Origin: Demequina sp. NBRC 110054
GTDB lineage: Bacteria; Actinomycetota; Actinomycetes; Actinomycetales; Demequinaceae
DNA: 64,000 nt
Direction: 5' to 3'
NCBI RefSeq assembly: GCF_002090115.1
Contig: NZ_BBRK01000005.1
Span: forward strand, 1 to 64,000
Shown one piece after another: positions 10,949 to 18,672 of this stretch (its first letter is position 1; each line of letters begins with the position of its first letter). The translations under genes were made by a program, and so were the position numbers. Under the pieces are notes generated by a model that was given only the letters and a program-made list of their open reading frames with translations, did not search any database and had not been told where the DNA came from.

Positions 10949-12184
10949 TCAGCCGCCCGCGACCTCCGGCGTGAAGCCCGCGGCGCGCAACGCGTCCAGG
11001 ACCTCGGCCTGATGGTTCGGTCCCCGCGTCTCGACACTGAGCTGCAGCACCACATCGTTCAGTGTAAGTCCGAGGTCGTGGCGGGTGTGGAGGACCTCGA
11101 TGACGTTCGCGCCGACCTCGGCGAGCACCTCGGAGACCCGTGCGAGTTGGCCGGGACGGTCGGGGAGCGGCACGCGCAGCGTCATGTAGCGGCCCGAGGC
11201 GACGAGCCCGTGAGCGATGATGCGCTGCAGAAGCAGCGGGTCGATGTTGCCGCCGGAGATCAGCGCGACCGTCGTCCCACTCGGTGCGACGTGGCCGCCG
11301 AGGATCGCGGCGACGGCGGCCGCCCCGGCGGGCTCGACGACGAGCTTGGTGCGCTCGAGCAGGAGCAGGACCGCCTTCGCGAGGTCGTCCTCGCTCACCG
11401 TGACGATCTGGTCCACATGGTCGCGCACGAGCGGGAACGTGTGGTCGCCGGGCCGGACCACCGCGATCCCGTCGGCGATCGTGGCGTGACGCTCGATCGT
11501 GACGGGGTGACCCGCGGCGAGTGAGGGCGGGTAGGACGCCGTCGCCTCGGCCTGCACGCCGATGACCCTGATCCGTCGTCCCTGGATCTCGGCGAGCTCC
11601 TTGACCGCGGCGCCGATGCCGGCGATGAGGCCGCCTCCGCCCACGGGCACGAGGATCGTGTCGGCGTCGGGCACGTCCTCGAGGATCTCGAGCCCGATCG
11701 TGCCCTGGCCCGCGATCACGTCCGCGTGGTCGAACGGATGGATCATCACCGCGCCCGTGCGCTCGGCATGCGCGTGGGCGAGCGCGAGGCACTCCTCGAC
11801 CGTCGCGCCGTCGGTGACCACGGTCGCGCCGTAGTTCTTGGTCGCGAGCAGCTTGGGCACCGGGGCGCCGAGCGGCATGAAGATCGTCGCGTCGATCCCG
11901 AGCTGCTGGGCCGCGAAGGCCACGCCCTGGGCATGGTTTCCCGCCGAGGCGGCGACCACACCGCGGGCGCGCTCCTCCGGGGAGAGTCGCGAGAGCCGGT
12001 ACGTCGCGCCGCGGAGCTTGAACGAGCCCGTGCGCTGGAGGTTCTCGAGCTTCATGTAGGTCGGCACACCCAGCAGGTCGCTGAGGTAGGACGCGTGATC
12101 GACGGGGGTGTGCTGGGCGACGCCCTCGAGCGCGGCGGCGGCCGCCTCGATGTGGGAGAGCGTCACCTCATGGCCGGTCATCAT
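10949..12184 (-). CDS. ilvA: Threonine ammonia-lyase with C-terminal ACT domain
   Basis: 411 residues (a second ATG one codon later is equally possible). PLP binds Lys56 in GSFKLRGA; the phosphate-binding loop VGGGGLIAG is near residue 180. An ACT domain spans about 330-405 (MTLRVPLPDRPGQLARVSEVLAEVGANV). The enzyme deaminates threonine to 2-oxobutyrate; the short one-ACT form may be biosynthetic or catabolic. The ATGATGA start overlaps the ctaA stop, so the two genes are translationally coupled even though their functions are unrelated. Confidence 0.92.
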   Translation of the reverse strand: MMTGHEVTLSHIEAAAAALEGVAQHTPVDHASYLSDLLGVPTYMKLENLQRTGSFKLRGATYRLSRLSPEERARGVVAASAGNHAQGVAFAAQQLGIDATIFMPLGAPVPKLLATKNYGATVVTDGATVEECLALAHAHAERTGAVMIHPFDHADVIAGQGTIGLEILEDVPDADTILVPVGGGGLIAGIGAAVKELAEIQGRRIRVIGVQAEATASYPPSLAAGHPVTIERHATIADGIAVVRPGDHTFPLVRDHVDQIVTVSEDDLAKAVLLLLERTKLVVEPAGAAAVAAILGGHVAPSGTTVALISGGNIDPLLLQRIIAHGLVASGRYMTLRVPLPDRPGQLARVSEVLAEVGANVIEVLHTRHDLGLTLNDVVLQLSVETRGPNHQAEVLDALRAAGFTPEVAGG

Positions 12185-13146
12185 CGCTCCTGCGACGCTG
12201 CCGCGGTCTCGGCCCCCGAGGGCTTCGTGAGAGAGAAGAACGCCGAATGCGCGGCGGTGAGCGCGGCGGCTCCGAGCAGGTGCATCCCGACGATGATCTC
12301 GGGCAGGCCCGTGAAGTACTGGATGTAGCCGATCGCCGCCTGCGCGAGCGTGATCGCGACGAGCACGACCCACGCCTTGCGCACCTCGTCTCGGTCGCCC
12401 TCCGAGCGGTCGCGCCACAGTCGCCACACGAGGAACGCGAGCACCGCCACGAATGCCCACACGGTCATCGCGTGGGCCCTCGCCACGAGTGCAGGGTCGA
12501 GCGCGAGGCGCTCGGTCGTGTCGGCGTCACCCGAGTGCGGTCCCGCGCCCGTCGTCAGCGCGCCGACGAAGAGCACCCCCGCGAGCAGGACGACGGACGC
12601 CCAGCGCGCCGGTGCCAGGGGATTGCCGACGCGTCGGGGCGCATTGCGGTACGCGAGCGCGAGCCAGACCGCCTGCCACACGAGCAGCATCGACAGGAGC
12701 AGGTGAGGGGCGACGACGAGCGGGTGGAGCTCGACGAGCACGGTGATGCCTCCGAGCACCGCCTGCGCGATGACGCCGATGCCCGGCACGAGTCCCCACC
12801 ACTTGAGATCGGGCCGGGAGTTCCATACGCCGATCGCGAGCAGCAGCGCGACGATGAGCAGGACACCGGTGAGCGTGCGGTTGCCGAACTCGATGAACGG
12901 GTGGATCCCCGCCTCGGCGTGCAGCTCGGGCGTGAACTCGCCCGGCTCGCACTGGGGCCAGGTCGAGCAGCCGAGGCCCGAGCCGGTGAGGCGCACGGCC
13001 CCGCCGGTCACGATGATCCCGGACTGGGTGAGGATGTTGGCGATCGTCAGCCCGCGCGCGTGGCGGCCGAGGAAGTCGGCGCCCCCGCGAAGGAGTCGGG
13101 CTGGGAGCGGCTTCTGCGCCGCGGGGGACTGGTCGGTCGTGCTCAC
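12181..13146 (-). CDS. ctaA: Heme A synthase (COX15/CtaA)
   Basis: 321 residues from a GTG, about eight transmembrane segments. The first external loop has the Cys pair of the Bacillus-type enzyme (GLGCSTWPQC, Cys60 and Cys66). Conserved heme-ligand histidines sit in EFGNRTLTG-flanking, LHPLVVAPHLLLS and MHLLGAA contexts. It oxidises heme O to heme A for aa3-type cytochrome oxidase. A SURF1 oxidase-assembly gene is also in this window (30854-31699), consistent with an aerobic life. Confidence 0.94.
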   Translation of the reverse strand: MSTTDQSPAAQKPLPARLLRGGADFLGRHARGLTIANILTQSGIIVTGGAVRLTGSGLGCSTWPQCEPGEFTPELHAEAGIHPFIEFGNRTLTGVLLIVALLLAIGVWNSRPDLKWWGLVPGIGVIAQAVLGGITVLVELHPLVVAPHLLLSMLLVWQAVWLALAYRNAPRRVGNPLAPARWASVVLLAGVLFVGALTTGAGPHSGDADTTERLALDPALVARAHAMTVWAFVAVLAFLVWRLWRDRSEGDRDEVRKAWVVLVAITLAQAAIGYIQYFTGLPEIIVGMHLLGAAALTAAHSAFFSLTKPSGAETAAASQER

Positions 13147-13152
13147 CGGTCA

Positions 13153-13158
13153 AGTGTA
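13153..13158 (-). promoter_or_regulatory. Putative -10 box of ctaA (TACACT, minus strand)
   Basis: On the minus strand TACACT is followed by 6 bases and the GTG at 13146. No ribosome-binding site is visible, so a leaderless transcript is predicted. Confidence 0.45.
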
Positions 13159-13233
13159 GGCGGGCGCGGAGCACGCGGATCCAGCGATCTTGCGAGGGAT
13201 AGGGGCTGTCTGCCCTGGCAATCCGTCGAACCG

Positions 13234-13264
13234 GTTGTACTCCACGTTTCCAAAACATTACAAA
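13234..13264 (+). promoter_or_regulatory. Possible promoter of the 13342-14573 operon
   Basis: An AT-rich pocket in a GC-rich context contains TTGTAC, about 18 bases, then TACAAA. It is the only promoter-like sequence between ctaA and the start at 13342. The leader of about 70 bases contains a good ribosome-binding site (GAAGGAG) just before the ATG. Confidence 0.4.
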
Positions 13265-13341
13265 CGGGCAGAGGCGGGCCGATTCGGTGGCTGTCCACAC
13301 ATTGGCTTGGCCGCGACGGCGCGGCCGCAGAAGGAGCCCTC

Positions 13342-13563
13342 ATGGCAATCCCGCAGACCAACGACCCTCGGTGGCAGAGGCTCATCGACGATCCAGGAGC
13401 CCACGCCTATCAGGCGCTCGCGCTGAAGATCATGATGCAGCGCATCGCGCGCAGCGCGCCCAAGACGCCAGCCGAGCGCGACGCCGCGATCGGCGAGGTG
13501 CATGGATTCTTCGTCAAGAACGAGCGGCTCGCGGCGGCCGACCTCCAGACCATCTTCGGCTGA
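13342..13563 (+). CDS. Small hypothetical protein, first gene of a two-gene operon
   Basis: 73 residues starting MAIPQTNDPRWQRLIDDPG, with GAAGGAG well placed before the ATG. It is predicted to be helical and soluble, with no cysteines and no signal peptide. I do not recognise the family. It ends 26 bases before a 327-residue uncharacterised protein and is surely co-transcribed with it, suggesting a small partner protein. Confidence 0.7.
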   Translation: MAIPQTNDPRWQRLIDDPGAHAYQALALKIMMQRIARSAPKTPAERDAAIGEVHGFFVKNERLAAADLQTIFG

Positions 13564-13589
13564 AACCCGACAAGCAAAGGACTTCCCAC

Positions 13590-14573
13590 ATGACTGGCAC
13601 CCTGCACACCCTGGACGAGGCGGTCGCGAAGATCGCCACCGGTGTCCCGCTTCTCATCGCCGGCGACGAGGCCCTGCTCGCGCAGCTGCCCGAGGGCCGA
13701 TGGATCGGGGGCACGATCCCCTACTTCATGACGTCCGACGGCGGACGCACCACGCGCGACCTCCTGCACGTCGACACCTTGCCGTCGCAGGTGACGGACG
13801 TCGCGGTCCGCAGCTATGCGGCGGACGAGCTCTCCACGCTCACGGACGATGCGTTCGAGACAGGCTTCTCCATCATCATCGTGCCCGCGGGAAGCGAGGC
13901 CCACTCGCGTTACGCCGCTGAGGCGGCCGACTTCCCGGGACTGTTCGACCGTCCCGTCGTCGGCTGGGTCGCCGGCGTGCACCTCGACGATCTCGCGTCG
14001 GCGGAGGCGAAGACCTTCGCTGGTTCGGGCGAGTCGGCCAACGCCGACCGGGCCGTGGTGCTCCACGCACAGCTCGCCGACGGCGTGCTCGCGAGCGCCG
14101 ACATCGTCAACCTGTTCCAGCAGGGCGACGGCGCGACCCTGACCTTCACGAAGACGGGGTTCTCCCAGGACACCGTCTGGGTCGACGGCGAGCCGAAGGT
14201 CTTCTCGACGTACTTGGAGGAGATCGGGCACGACACGCGCCTGCCCCTCGTCGCCGACTACTTCGGCGCGATGATCAACGTCTCGTTCCAGTCCGTGCCC
14301 GAGGGCGGGGGCGCGGTGGACCTGTATGCGCCGGTGTTCAGCGGCGTGGAGTACAGGCTGGCGTCGCCGGTCGGGGACTACGTCGCGGAGTTCAACTCGC
14401 ATCTTCCGGCGGGCACCGTCGTCCCGACGTTCTCGTGCAACTGCATCCTCAACTACCTGTACTCGGAGCTCGAGGGCAAGAAGACCGGCGACATCGTCGG
14501 CCCCGTCACCTTCGGTGAGATCGCCTATCAGCTCCTCAACCAGACCCTCGTGTATCTGACGATCCACGAGTAG
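13590..14573 (+). CDS. Uncharacterised protein with conserved C-terminal CNC motif
   Basis: 327 residues, MTGTLHTLDEAVAKIATG to the C terminus LLNQTLVYLTIHE. No signal peptide or membrane helix. The first half has GDEALLAQLPEGRWIGGTIPYFM; the C-terminal end has FSCNCILNYLYSELEG followed by GPVTFGEIAYQLLNQT. The layout recalls FIST-like ligand-sensing proteins, where a small-molecule pocket lies near a C-terminal Cys motif, but I cannot assign it with confidence (a DUF6976-like family is possible). It may bind a small ligand or metal through the Cys pair. Confidence 0.6.
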   Translation: MTGTLHTLDEAVAKIATGVPLLIAGDEALLAQLPEGRWIGGTIPYFMTSDGGRTTRDLLHVDTLPSQVTDVAVRSYAADELSTLTDDAFETGFSIIIVPAGSEAHSRYAAEAADFPGLFDRPVVGWVAGVHLDDLASAEAKTFAGSGESANADRAVVLHAQLADGVLASADIVNLFQQGDGATLTFTKTGFSQDTVWVDGEPKVFSTYLEEIGHDTRLPLVADYFGAMINVSFQSVPEGGGAVDLYAPVFSGVEYRLASPVGDYVAEFNSHLPAGTVVPTFSCNCILNYLYSELEGKKTGDIVGPVTFGEIAYQLLNQTLVYLTIHE

Positions 14574-14638
14574 CCGGCGACTCGTCGCGCTCCCTCCCCC
14601 CCTGAGCGCGGCGGGTCCGCCGCAATGCGCCCCTTCGA

Positions 14639-14678
14639 GCCCCTCCGTCGTCGACGGTCGGTCGGTGCTCGGAGGGGC
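14639..14678. terminator. Hairpin between convergent genes
   Basis: GCCCCTCCG (14639-14647) pairs with CGGAGGGGC (14670-14678) across a 22-base loop. It lies between the convergent ends of the 13590 gene and the GntR gene, so it may end transcription from both sides. There is no U-tract. Confidence 0.5.
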
Positions 14679-14686
14679 GCCGTGCG

Positions 14687-15436
14687 TCAGTCGTCGAGGC
14701 GCGACGGCGCCACGGAGGGAACCGCCCAGGTCCGGCTGATCCTCACGAAGACGGCGACGAAGGCAGGCTCCTCGCGGATCCCGAGCGCCGCCGGAAGGTC
14801 ACGACGGACGAGGGCGTCCACGAACCGGCTGGCTGCCCGCGCGTGATCGTCGACCACGTCGCGCCATTCGTCATCGATCGGCCCCTCGATCCGCGAGAGC
14901 GACTCGATCTGCACCCGCATCACGGCGCTTGCAACGGTGCGTGCCATGCCGCCGGGCGGGATCGAGACCACCGTGGCGAAGAGTTCGAGGGTCTCGCGGA
15001 CGAAGCTCCGCAGAGGTCCCCGCGCCGACCCCTCAAGGGACGAGAGGCGCGCACGCAATCGATCGGCCGCCTCGTCGTCCATGTGGTCGATCGCAGCGCC
15101 CACGACGAGGGGGGCCACCGCGTTGAGGACCGCCGCGGCCTCGCCGAACGTGACGGGACCGTGTGAGCCGCCCGATCGCAGCAGCTCCGTCAGGGGAGAG
15201 GCGTCGCCGGCGAACACGCCGCCGCCGGGTCCGGTGCGCACCGAGATCTCGCCCGTGGCCTGGAGGAGCCTCAGCGCTTCGTGCAGGGTGCCGACGGAGA
15301 CGTCGCACAGGTGCTGCAGCTCGACGCGGCTCCCGAGCCGGTCGCCGGGGGCGGCCGCGCGCGCAAGGCTCGCGATCTGGTCGGCGGCGGTCTCTGCGCG
15401 GCGGCGGCGCCGCGTACCTTCCTCGACCTGTGCCAT
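14687..15436 (-). CDS. GntR-family regulator, FadR subfamily
   Basis: 249 residues from MAQVEEGTRRRR; an in-frame ATG 13 codons upstream is possible. The N-terminal winged helix (about 15-75) has GDRLGSRVELQHLCDVSVGTLHEALRLLQATGEISVRTGPGGGVF, typical of GntR regulators. The C-terminal domain (about 95-235) is all-helical like FCD effector domains, although the metal-binding histidines are not obvious. It is divergent from the hydrolase/amidohydrolase pair, which it probably controls in response to a carboxylate ligand. Confidence 0.82.
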   Translation of the reverse strand: MAQVEEGTRRRRRAETAADQIASLARAAAPGDRLGSRVELQHLCDVSVGTLHEALRLLQATGEISVRTGPGGGVFAGDASPLTELLRSGGSHGPVTFGEAAAVLNAVAPLVVGAAIDHMDDEAADRLRARLSSLEGSARGPLRSFVRETLELFATVVSIPPGGMARTVASAVMRVQIESLSRIEGPIDDEWRDVVDDHARAASRFVDALVRRDLPAALGIREEPAFVAVFVRISRTWAVPSVAPSRLDD

Positions 15437-15540
15437 CGCTCCTCCTCGTCGTTGCCGGGCCGTGTCCAGGCCCATCTCGGCGCGCCCCGATCGTCAGGGA
15501 ATCGTAAGCCAAATCCTCAATGATGCTCAGAGACGCTCGA

Positions 15541-15546
15541 TATTAT
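15541..15546 (+). promoter_or_regulatory. -10 box (TATTAT) for the hydrolase operon
   Basis: TATTAT stands out in an AT-rich segment between the divergent GntR and hydrolase genes. The predicted transcription start is near 15553, giving a leader of about 48 bases that contains GGAG before the GTG at 15601. The surrounding bases are the likely site of GntR control. Confidence 0.5.
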
Positions 15547-15600
15547 TCATGAAGAATTGGCGTGATGCGAGAGCCGCGCCTGCGCAGAGATGGAGAACCC

Positions 15601-16731
15601 GTGACGCACGACATCGAGACCGCACCCGCCAGTGACGCGCCCCGGAAGCAGCGAGGGAGGCGCCGTCGCGCGCTGAGGATCACGGGCGGCATCGCAGGGG
15701 GACTGGTCCTACTCGGAGTCGTCGCCGTCGCGGGGATCGTGATCAAGGTCGTCACCTATACCGATCCCTACGTGCAGAAGGTGGCCGACGCGGGGTATGA
15801 GCAGAAGACCGCGGACGTGAACGAGGTGGCCTTCAGCTACGTCGAGGGCCCCGACAACGGAGAACCCCTCGTGCTGCTCCACGCGCAGCTCATGAACTGG
15901 TTCGACTACAGCCGGGTCATGCCGGATCTGGCTGAGAACTACCACGTGTACGTCGTGGACTATCAGGGACACGGCGAGACCACCTACCCGGACGACTACG
16001 AGATGAGCGCGAACAACATCGGCGCGGACCTCGGTGCCTTCCTCGACGAGGTGGTCGGGGAGCCCGCGTACGTGTCGGGCAACTCGTCTGGAGGCCTGCT
16101 CACTCTCTGGCTCGCCGCCAACCGCGGTGACATGGTCAAGGCGATCGTCCTCGAGGACCCGCCGCTGTTCGCGTCCGAGTACCCGCGTATCAAGGAGACC
16201 GTCGCGATCAAGGCCTTCTCGAGCTCCGAGGCGGCGGTGCAGGAGGGGGAGACCGACGACTTCTTGAACTTCTGGCTCGACGCCAACAAGGGCTTCTTCA
16301 ACAAGTACGTCGCGCCGGGCTCCGCCGACGCCATCAAGGGGCTGGTCGCGGCCTACCGCGCCGCCAACCCCGGCGAGCCCACCGAGATCGGGATCATCCC
16401 CGATGACACGGTGAAGCTGCTGTTCCAGGGGCTCGAGGAGTACGACCCCCGCTTCGGAGCGGCCTTCTACGAAGGAACGTGGAATGAGGGCTTCGATCAT
16501 GCCGAGGCGCTCGCCGCGGTCGAGTGCCCCGTGCTGCTGATGCACGCGAACTGGTCGTACAACGAGGAGGGCCTGCTCGACGGAGCGATGGACCAGGACG
16601 ACGCCGACCTCGCGATGTCCTACCTCCAGGATGGCACCTATGTGAAGGTCGACTCCGACCACGTCGTGCACCTCGAGCACCCCGACGAGTTCGTCGAGAT
16701 CCTCGACGGGTTCCTCCTCGGCGAGCAGTGA
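15601..16731 (+). CDS. Membrane-anchored alpha/beta hydrolase
   Basis: 376 residues from the GTG at 15601, chosen because GGAG lies 6 bases upstream; an in-frame GTG/ATG at 15562-15565 has no such site. A basic N terminus (KQRGRRRR) precedes one transmembrane helix (27-50), so the catalytic domain should face outward. The nucleophile elbow is GNSSGG (Ser162) and a late His lies in SDHVVHLEHPDEF. The substrate is unknown. The GTGA overlap with the amidohydrolase gene shows they work together, probably in breakdown of a small ester or ring-cleavage product. Confidence 0.8.
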   Translation: MTHDIETAPASDAPRKQRGRRRRALRITGGIAGGLVLLGVVAVAGIVIKVVTYTDPYVQKVADAGYEQKTADVNEVAFSYVEGPDNGEPLVLLHAQLMNWFDYSRVMPDLAENYHVYVVDYQGHGETTYPDDYEMSANNIGADLGAFLDEVVGEPAYVSGNSSGGLLTLWLAANRGDMVKAIVLEDPPLFASEYPRIKETVAIKAFSSSEAAVQEGETDDFLNFWLDANKGFFNKYVAPGSADAIKGLVAAYRAANPGEPTEIGIIPDDTVKLLFQGLEEYDPRFGAAFYEGTWNEGFDHAEALAAVECPVLLMHANWSYNEEGLLDGAMDQDDADLAMSYLQDGTYVKVDSDHVVHLEHPDEFVEILDGFLLGEQ

Positions 16732-17684
16732 CCGTCGTCCACGCAGGTCAGGGACTGATCGACGTCCACAGCCACTTCGTCACCGAGGCGTATGTCGCCG
16801 CGGGGAAGGCGGCGGGCATCGAGCACCCGGACGGCATGCCTGGCTGGCCTACGTGGCGTGCCGAGGGCCAGCTCGACCTCATGGACCGCCTCGGCATCGA
16901 GACGACAGTCCTGTCCGTGTCCTCGCCTGGCGTGCACCTCGGCGACGACGCACGGGCGCGCGTGCTCGCGCGCGACATGAACCGCGAGGCGGCCGCCCTG
17001 TGCGACCGATGGCCCGACCGGTTCCGCTTCCTCGCCGCGCTGCCGCTTCCTGACGTCGACGGCAGCCTCGCAGAGGCCGAGGAGGCCCTTGCCCATCCCG
17101 CCGCGGTAGGCGCCGTGGTGGAGACGAACGCGCGCGGTCGCTCCGTCGCGGATCCCGCATTCGAGCCGTTGTGGGCCGCGCTCTCGGTGCGCGAGTCGGT
17201 CGTCCTCGTGCACCCGACCTCGCCGCCGAACGCGGCGCAGGTGACGGGGGGAGCGCCGAGCCCGATGCTCGAGTTCCCCTTCGAGACGACCCGCGCGGCC
17301 GCGAGCCTCGTGATGCGGGGCGTCACCACCCGTCATCGAGGCATCCGCTGGGTCCTCACCCATTGCGGGGGAGCACTGCCGGTGCTCGGCGACAGGATCG
17401 CGACGTTCGCGCGAGCGATGCTCGGCGACGGCGGCCCCGACGTCGACGCCGAGCTGAGGTCCCTCTGGTACGACCTCGCCGGCACGCCGTTCCCGCGTCA
17501 CGCCGACGCGCTCGTGCACGCGGTCGGCACAGCCCGCGTCGTCTACGGGTCGGACTCGTGCTGGACCTCGGACGCCCTCATCGCCGCGCAGGTGGCGAGC
17601 CTCGACGCGGCAAGCGCCGCCGGCGACATCGATTGGCGAGCCCTCACCCGCGCGAACGCGGGGCGACTCCTCGCGCGCCGCTGA
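16728..17684 (+). CDS. Amidohydrolase-family protein (Amidohydro_2, decarboxylase-like)
   Basis: 318 residues from a GTG overlapping the hydrolase stop. The metal-binding HxH motif is at His14 and His16 (LIDVHSHF). Later motifs are GIRWVLTHCGGALPVLGDR and VYGSDSCW (metal-site Asp). The arrangement matches the branch containing ACMSD, 6-methylsalicylate decarboxylase and related enzymes, which decarboxylate or hydrolyse small carboxylates. The substrate cannot be deduced. The end of the gene is part of a tandem duplication. Confidence 0.82.
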   Translation: MTVVHAGQGLIDVHSHFVTEAYVAAGKAAGIEHPDGMPGWPTWRAEGQLDLMDRLGIETTVLSVSSPGVHLGDDARARVLARDMNREAAALCDRWPDRFRFLAALPLPDVDGSLAEAEEALAHPAAVGAVVETNARGRSVADPAFEPLWAALSVRESVVLVHPTSPPNAAQVTGGAPSPMLEFPFETTRAAASLVMRGVTTRHRGIRWVLTHCGGALPVLGDRIATFARAMLGDGGPDVDAELRSLWYDLAGTPFPRHADALVHAVGTARVVYGSDSCWTSDALIAAQVASLDAASAAGDIDWRALTRANAGRLLARR

Positions 17685-17745
17685 GCCGCCTCCCACCGTG
17701 CGGGTGACTCCTCGCGCGCCGCGGAGCCGCCTCCCGTCGTGCGGG
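17665..17745. repeat. 40-bp tandem duplication across a stop codon
   Basis: Bases 17665-17704 and 17706-17745 are direct copies differing at 3 of 40 positions. The first copy contains the last codons and the TGA of the amidohydrolase gene; in the second copy the stop triplet reads CGG-type sequence. It looks like a recent duplication by slippage. Confidence 0.8.
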
Positions 17746-17804
17746 CGCCCCTCGCGGATGCCCGCAAGGCGACTCCCCGTCGAGCGCCCGCCGGAACATC
17801 GGGA

Positions 17805-17831
17805 GGCTCCTCGTCGTTGACGCGAGGAGCC
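17805..17831 (+). terminator. Hairpin after the amidohydrolase operon
   Basis: GGCTCCTCG (17805-17813) pairs perfectly with CGAGGAGCC (17823-17831) across a 9-base loop. It lacks a U-tract, as is common in high-GC actinobacteria. Confidence 0.5.
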
Positions 17832-17908
17832 GGCCGGAGTGCGTGGTCGAGACGTCGCCGGTGAGCGTCCGCCTGAGGCACGCGACGCATCGTCCAGGGC
17901 GTCCGTGT

Positions 17909-17930
17909 CAAGTAAGGCGTGCCTTGCTTG
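17909..17930. promoter_or_regulatory. 22-bp palindrome, candidate operator of the SUF operon
   Basis: Half-sites CAAGnAAGGC and GCCTTnCTTG form a perfect dyad around a GT centre. It overlaps the proposed -35 box TTGCGC (17928-17933), which is 17 bases from CAAAAT (17951-17956). The AAGGC/GCCTT core resembles DtxR/IdeR-type iron boxes; SufR autoregulation is the alternative. Confidence 0.55.
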
Positions 17931-18019
17931 CGCGCTTCTTTTTAATGATCCAAAATGGTTCGTAATTGCTCCGCGGGCGTCGAATGCCCGCTTCCCACGA
18001 GAGAAGAGGCGAGACGTCC

Positions 18020-18670
18020 ATGCACGCAGACTCGACGCGCGACCAAGTGCTGAGCCTCATCGTGTCGGACGGCCCGATCACCGCAGCGGTGCTCGCCGAG
18101 GAGCTTCATCTGACCGCCGCGGGGGTGCGTCGTCACCTCTCGGCGCTCGAGGACGACGGCCTGATCTCCGACCACGAGCGGCCCGTCCAGGCCGACCGCG
18201 GTCGGGGCCGCCCCGCGCGTTCGTTCGTCGCGACCGCGCAGGGTCAGCACGCGCTCACGTCGGACACCGCGTCCGTCGCGGTCGAGGCCGTGCGCTTCCT
18301 GCGCGGCACCGGCTCGCTCGAGCAGTTCGTCGAGCAGCAGGTAGGTGAGCTCGAGGCCACGATCGCGCCGCTCATCCCCGAGGGTGCGTCCCTCGAGGAT
18401 CGCATCGGCATCGTCTCCGATGCCCTCGGTGCGAAGGGCTACGCGTCCTCCGTGCGCCCCGGACCGGGTGGCTACACCCTTCAGCTGTGCCAGGGCCACT
18501 GTCCTGTGCAGGAGATCGCGACTGAGGCGCCCGAGTGGTGCGATGCCGAGACCAAGGTGATCGCACGGCTCCTCGACGTCCATGTGCAGCGTCTGTCCAC
18601 CCTCGCGGGTGGCGCGCACGTGTGCACCACCACCATTCCCGTCGCCCCGGCGGCACCCAAGGAAGGTTGA
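18020..18670 (+). CDS. sufR: SufR-type iron-sulfur transcriptional regulator
   Basis: 216 residues; I use the ATG at 18020 (MHADSTRDQ), since the upstream in-frame start falls in the promoter region. A DeoR/ArsR-like winged helix fills residues 5-75. The C-terminal part carries cysteines in LCQGHC, EWC and AHVC, suiting a [4Fe-4S] cluster. SufR proteins repress the suf operon when the cluster is intact. It is the first gene of the operon, 2 bases before sufB. Confidence 0.88.
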   Translation: MHADSTRDQVLSLIVSDGPITAAVLAEELHLTAAGVRRHLSALEDDGLISDHERPVQADRGRGRPARSFVATAQGQHALTSDTASVAVEAVRFLRGTGSLEQFVEQQVGELEATIAPLIPEGASLEDRIGIVSDALGAKGYASSVRPGPGGYTLQLCQGHCPVQEIATEAPEWCDAETKVIARLLDVHVQRLSTLAGGAHVCTTTIPVAPAAPKEG

Positions 18671-18672
18671 CT

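Larger units (their letters stand above)
17685..18019. other. Intergenic region upstream of the SUF operon
   Basis: 335 bases without a gene. It holds the second copy of the 40-bp tandem repeat, a terminator-like hairpin at 17805-17831, a GGACGATGC 9-mer at 17887-17895 (minus orientation), a 22-bp palindrome at 17909-17930 and the AT-rich sufR promoter around 17928-17968. Confidence 0.7.
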
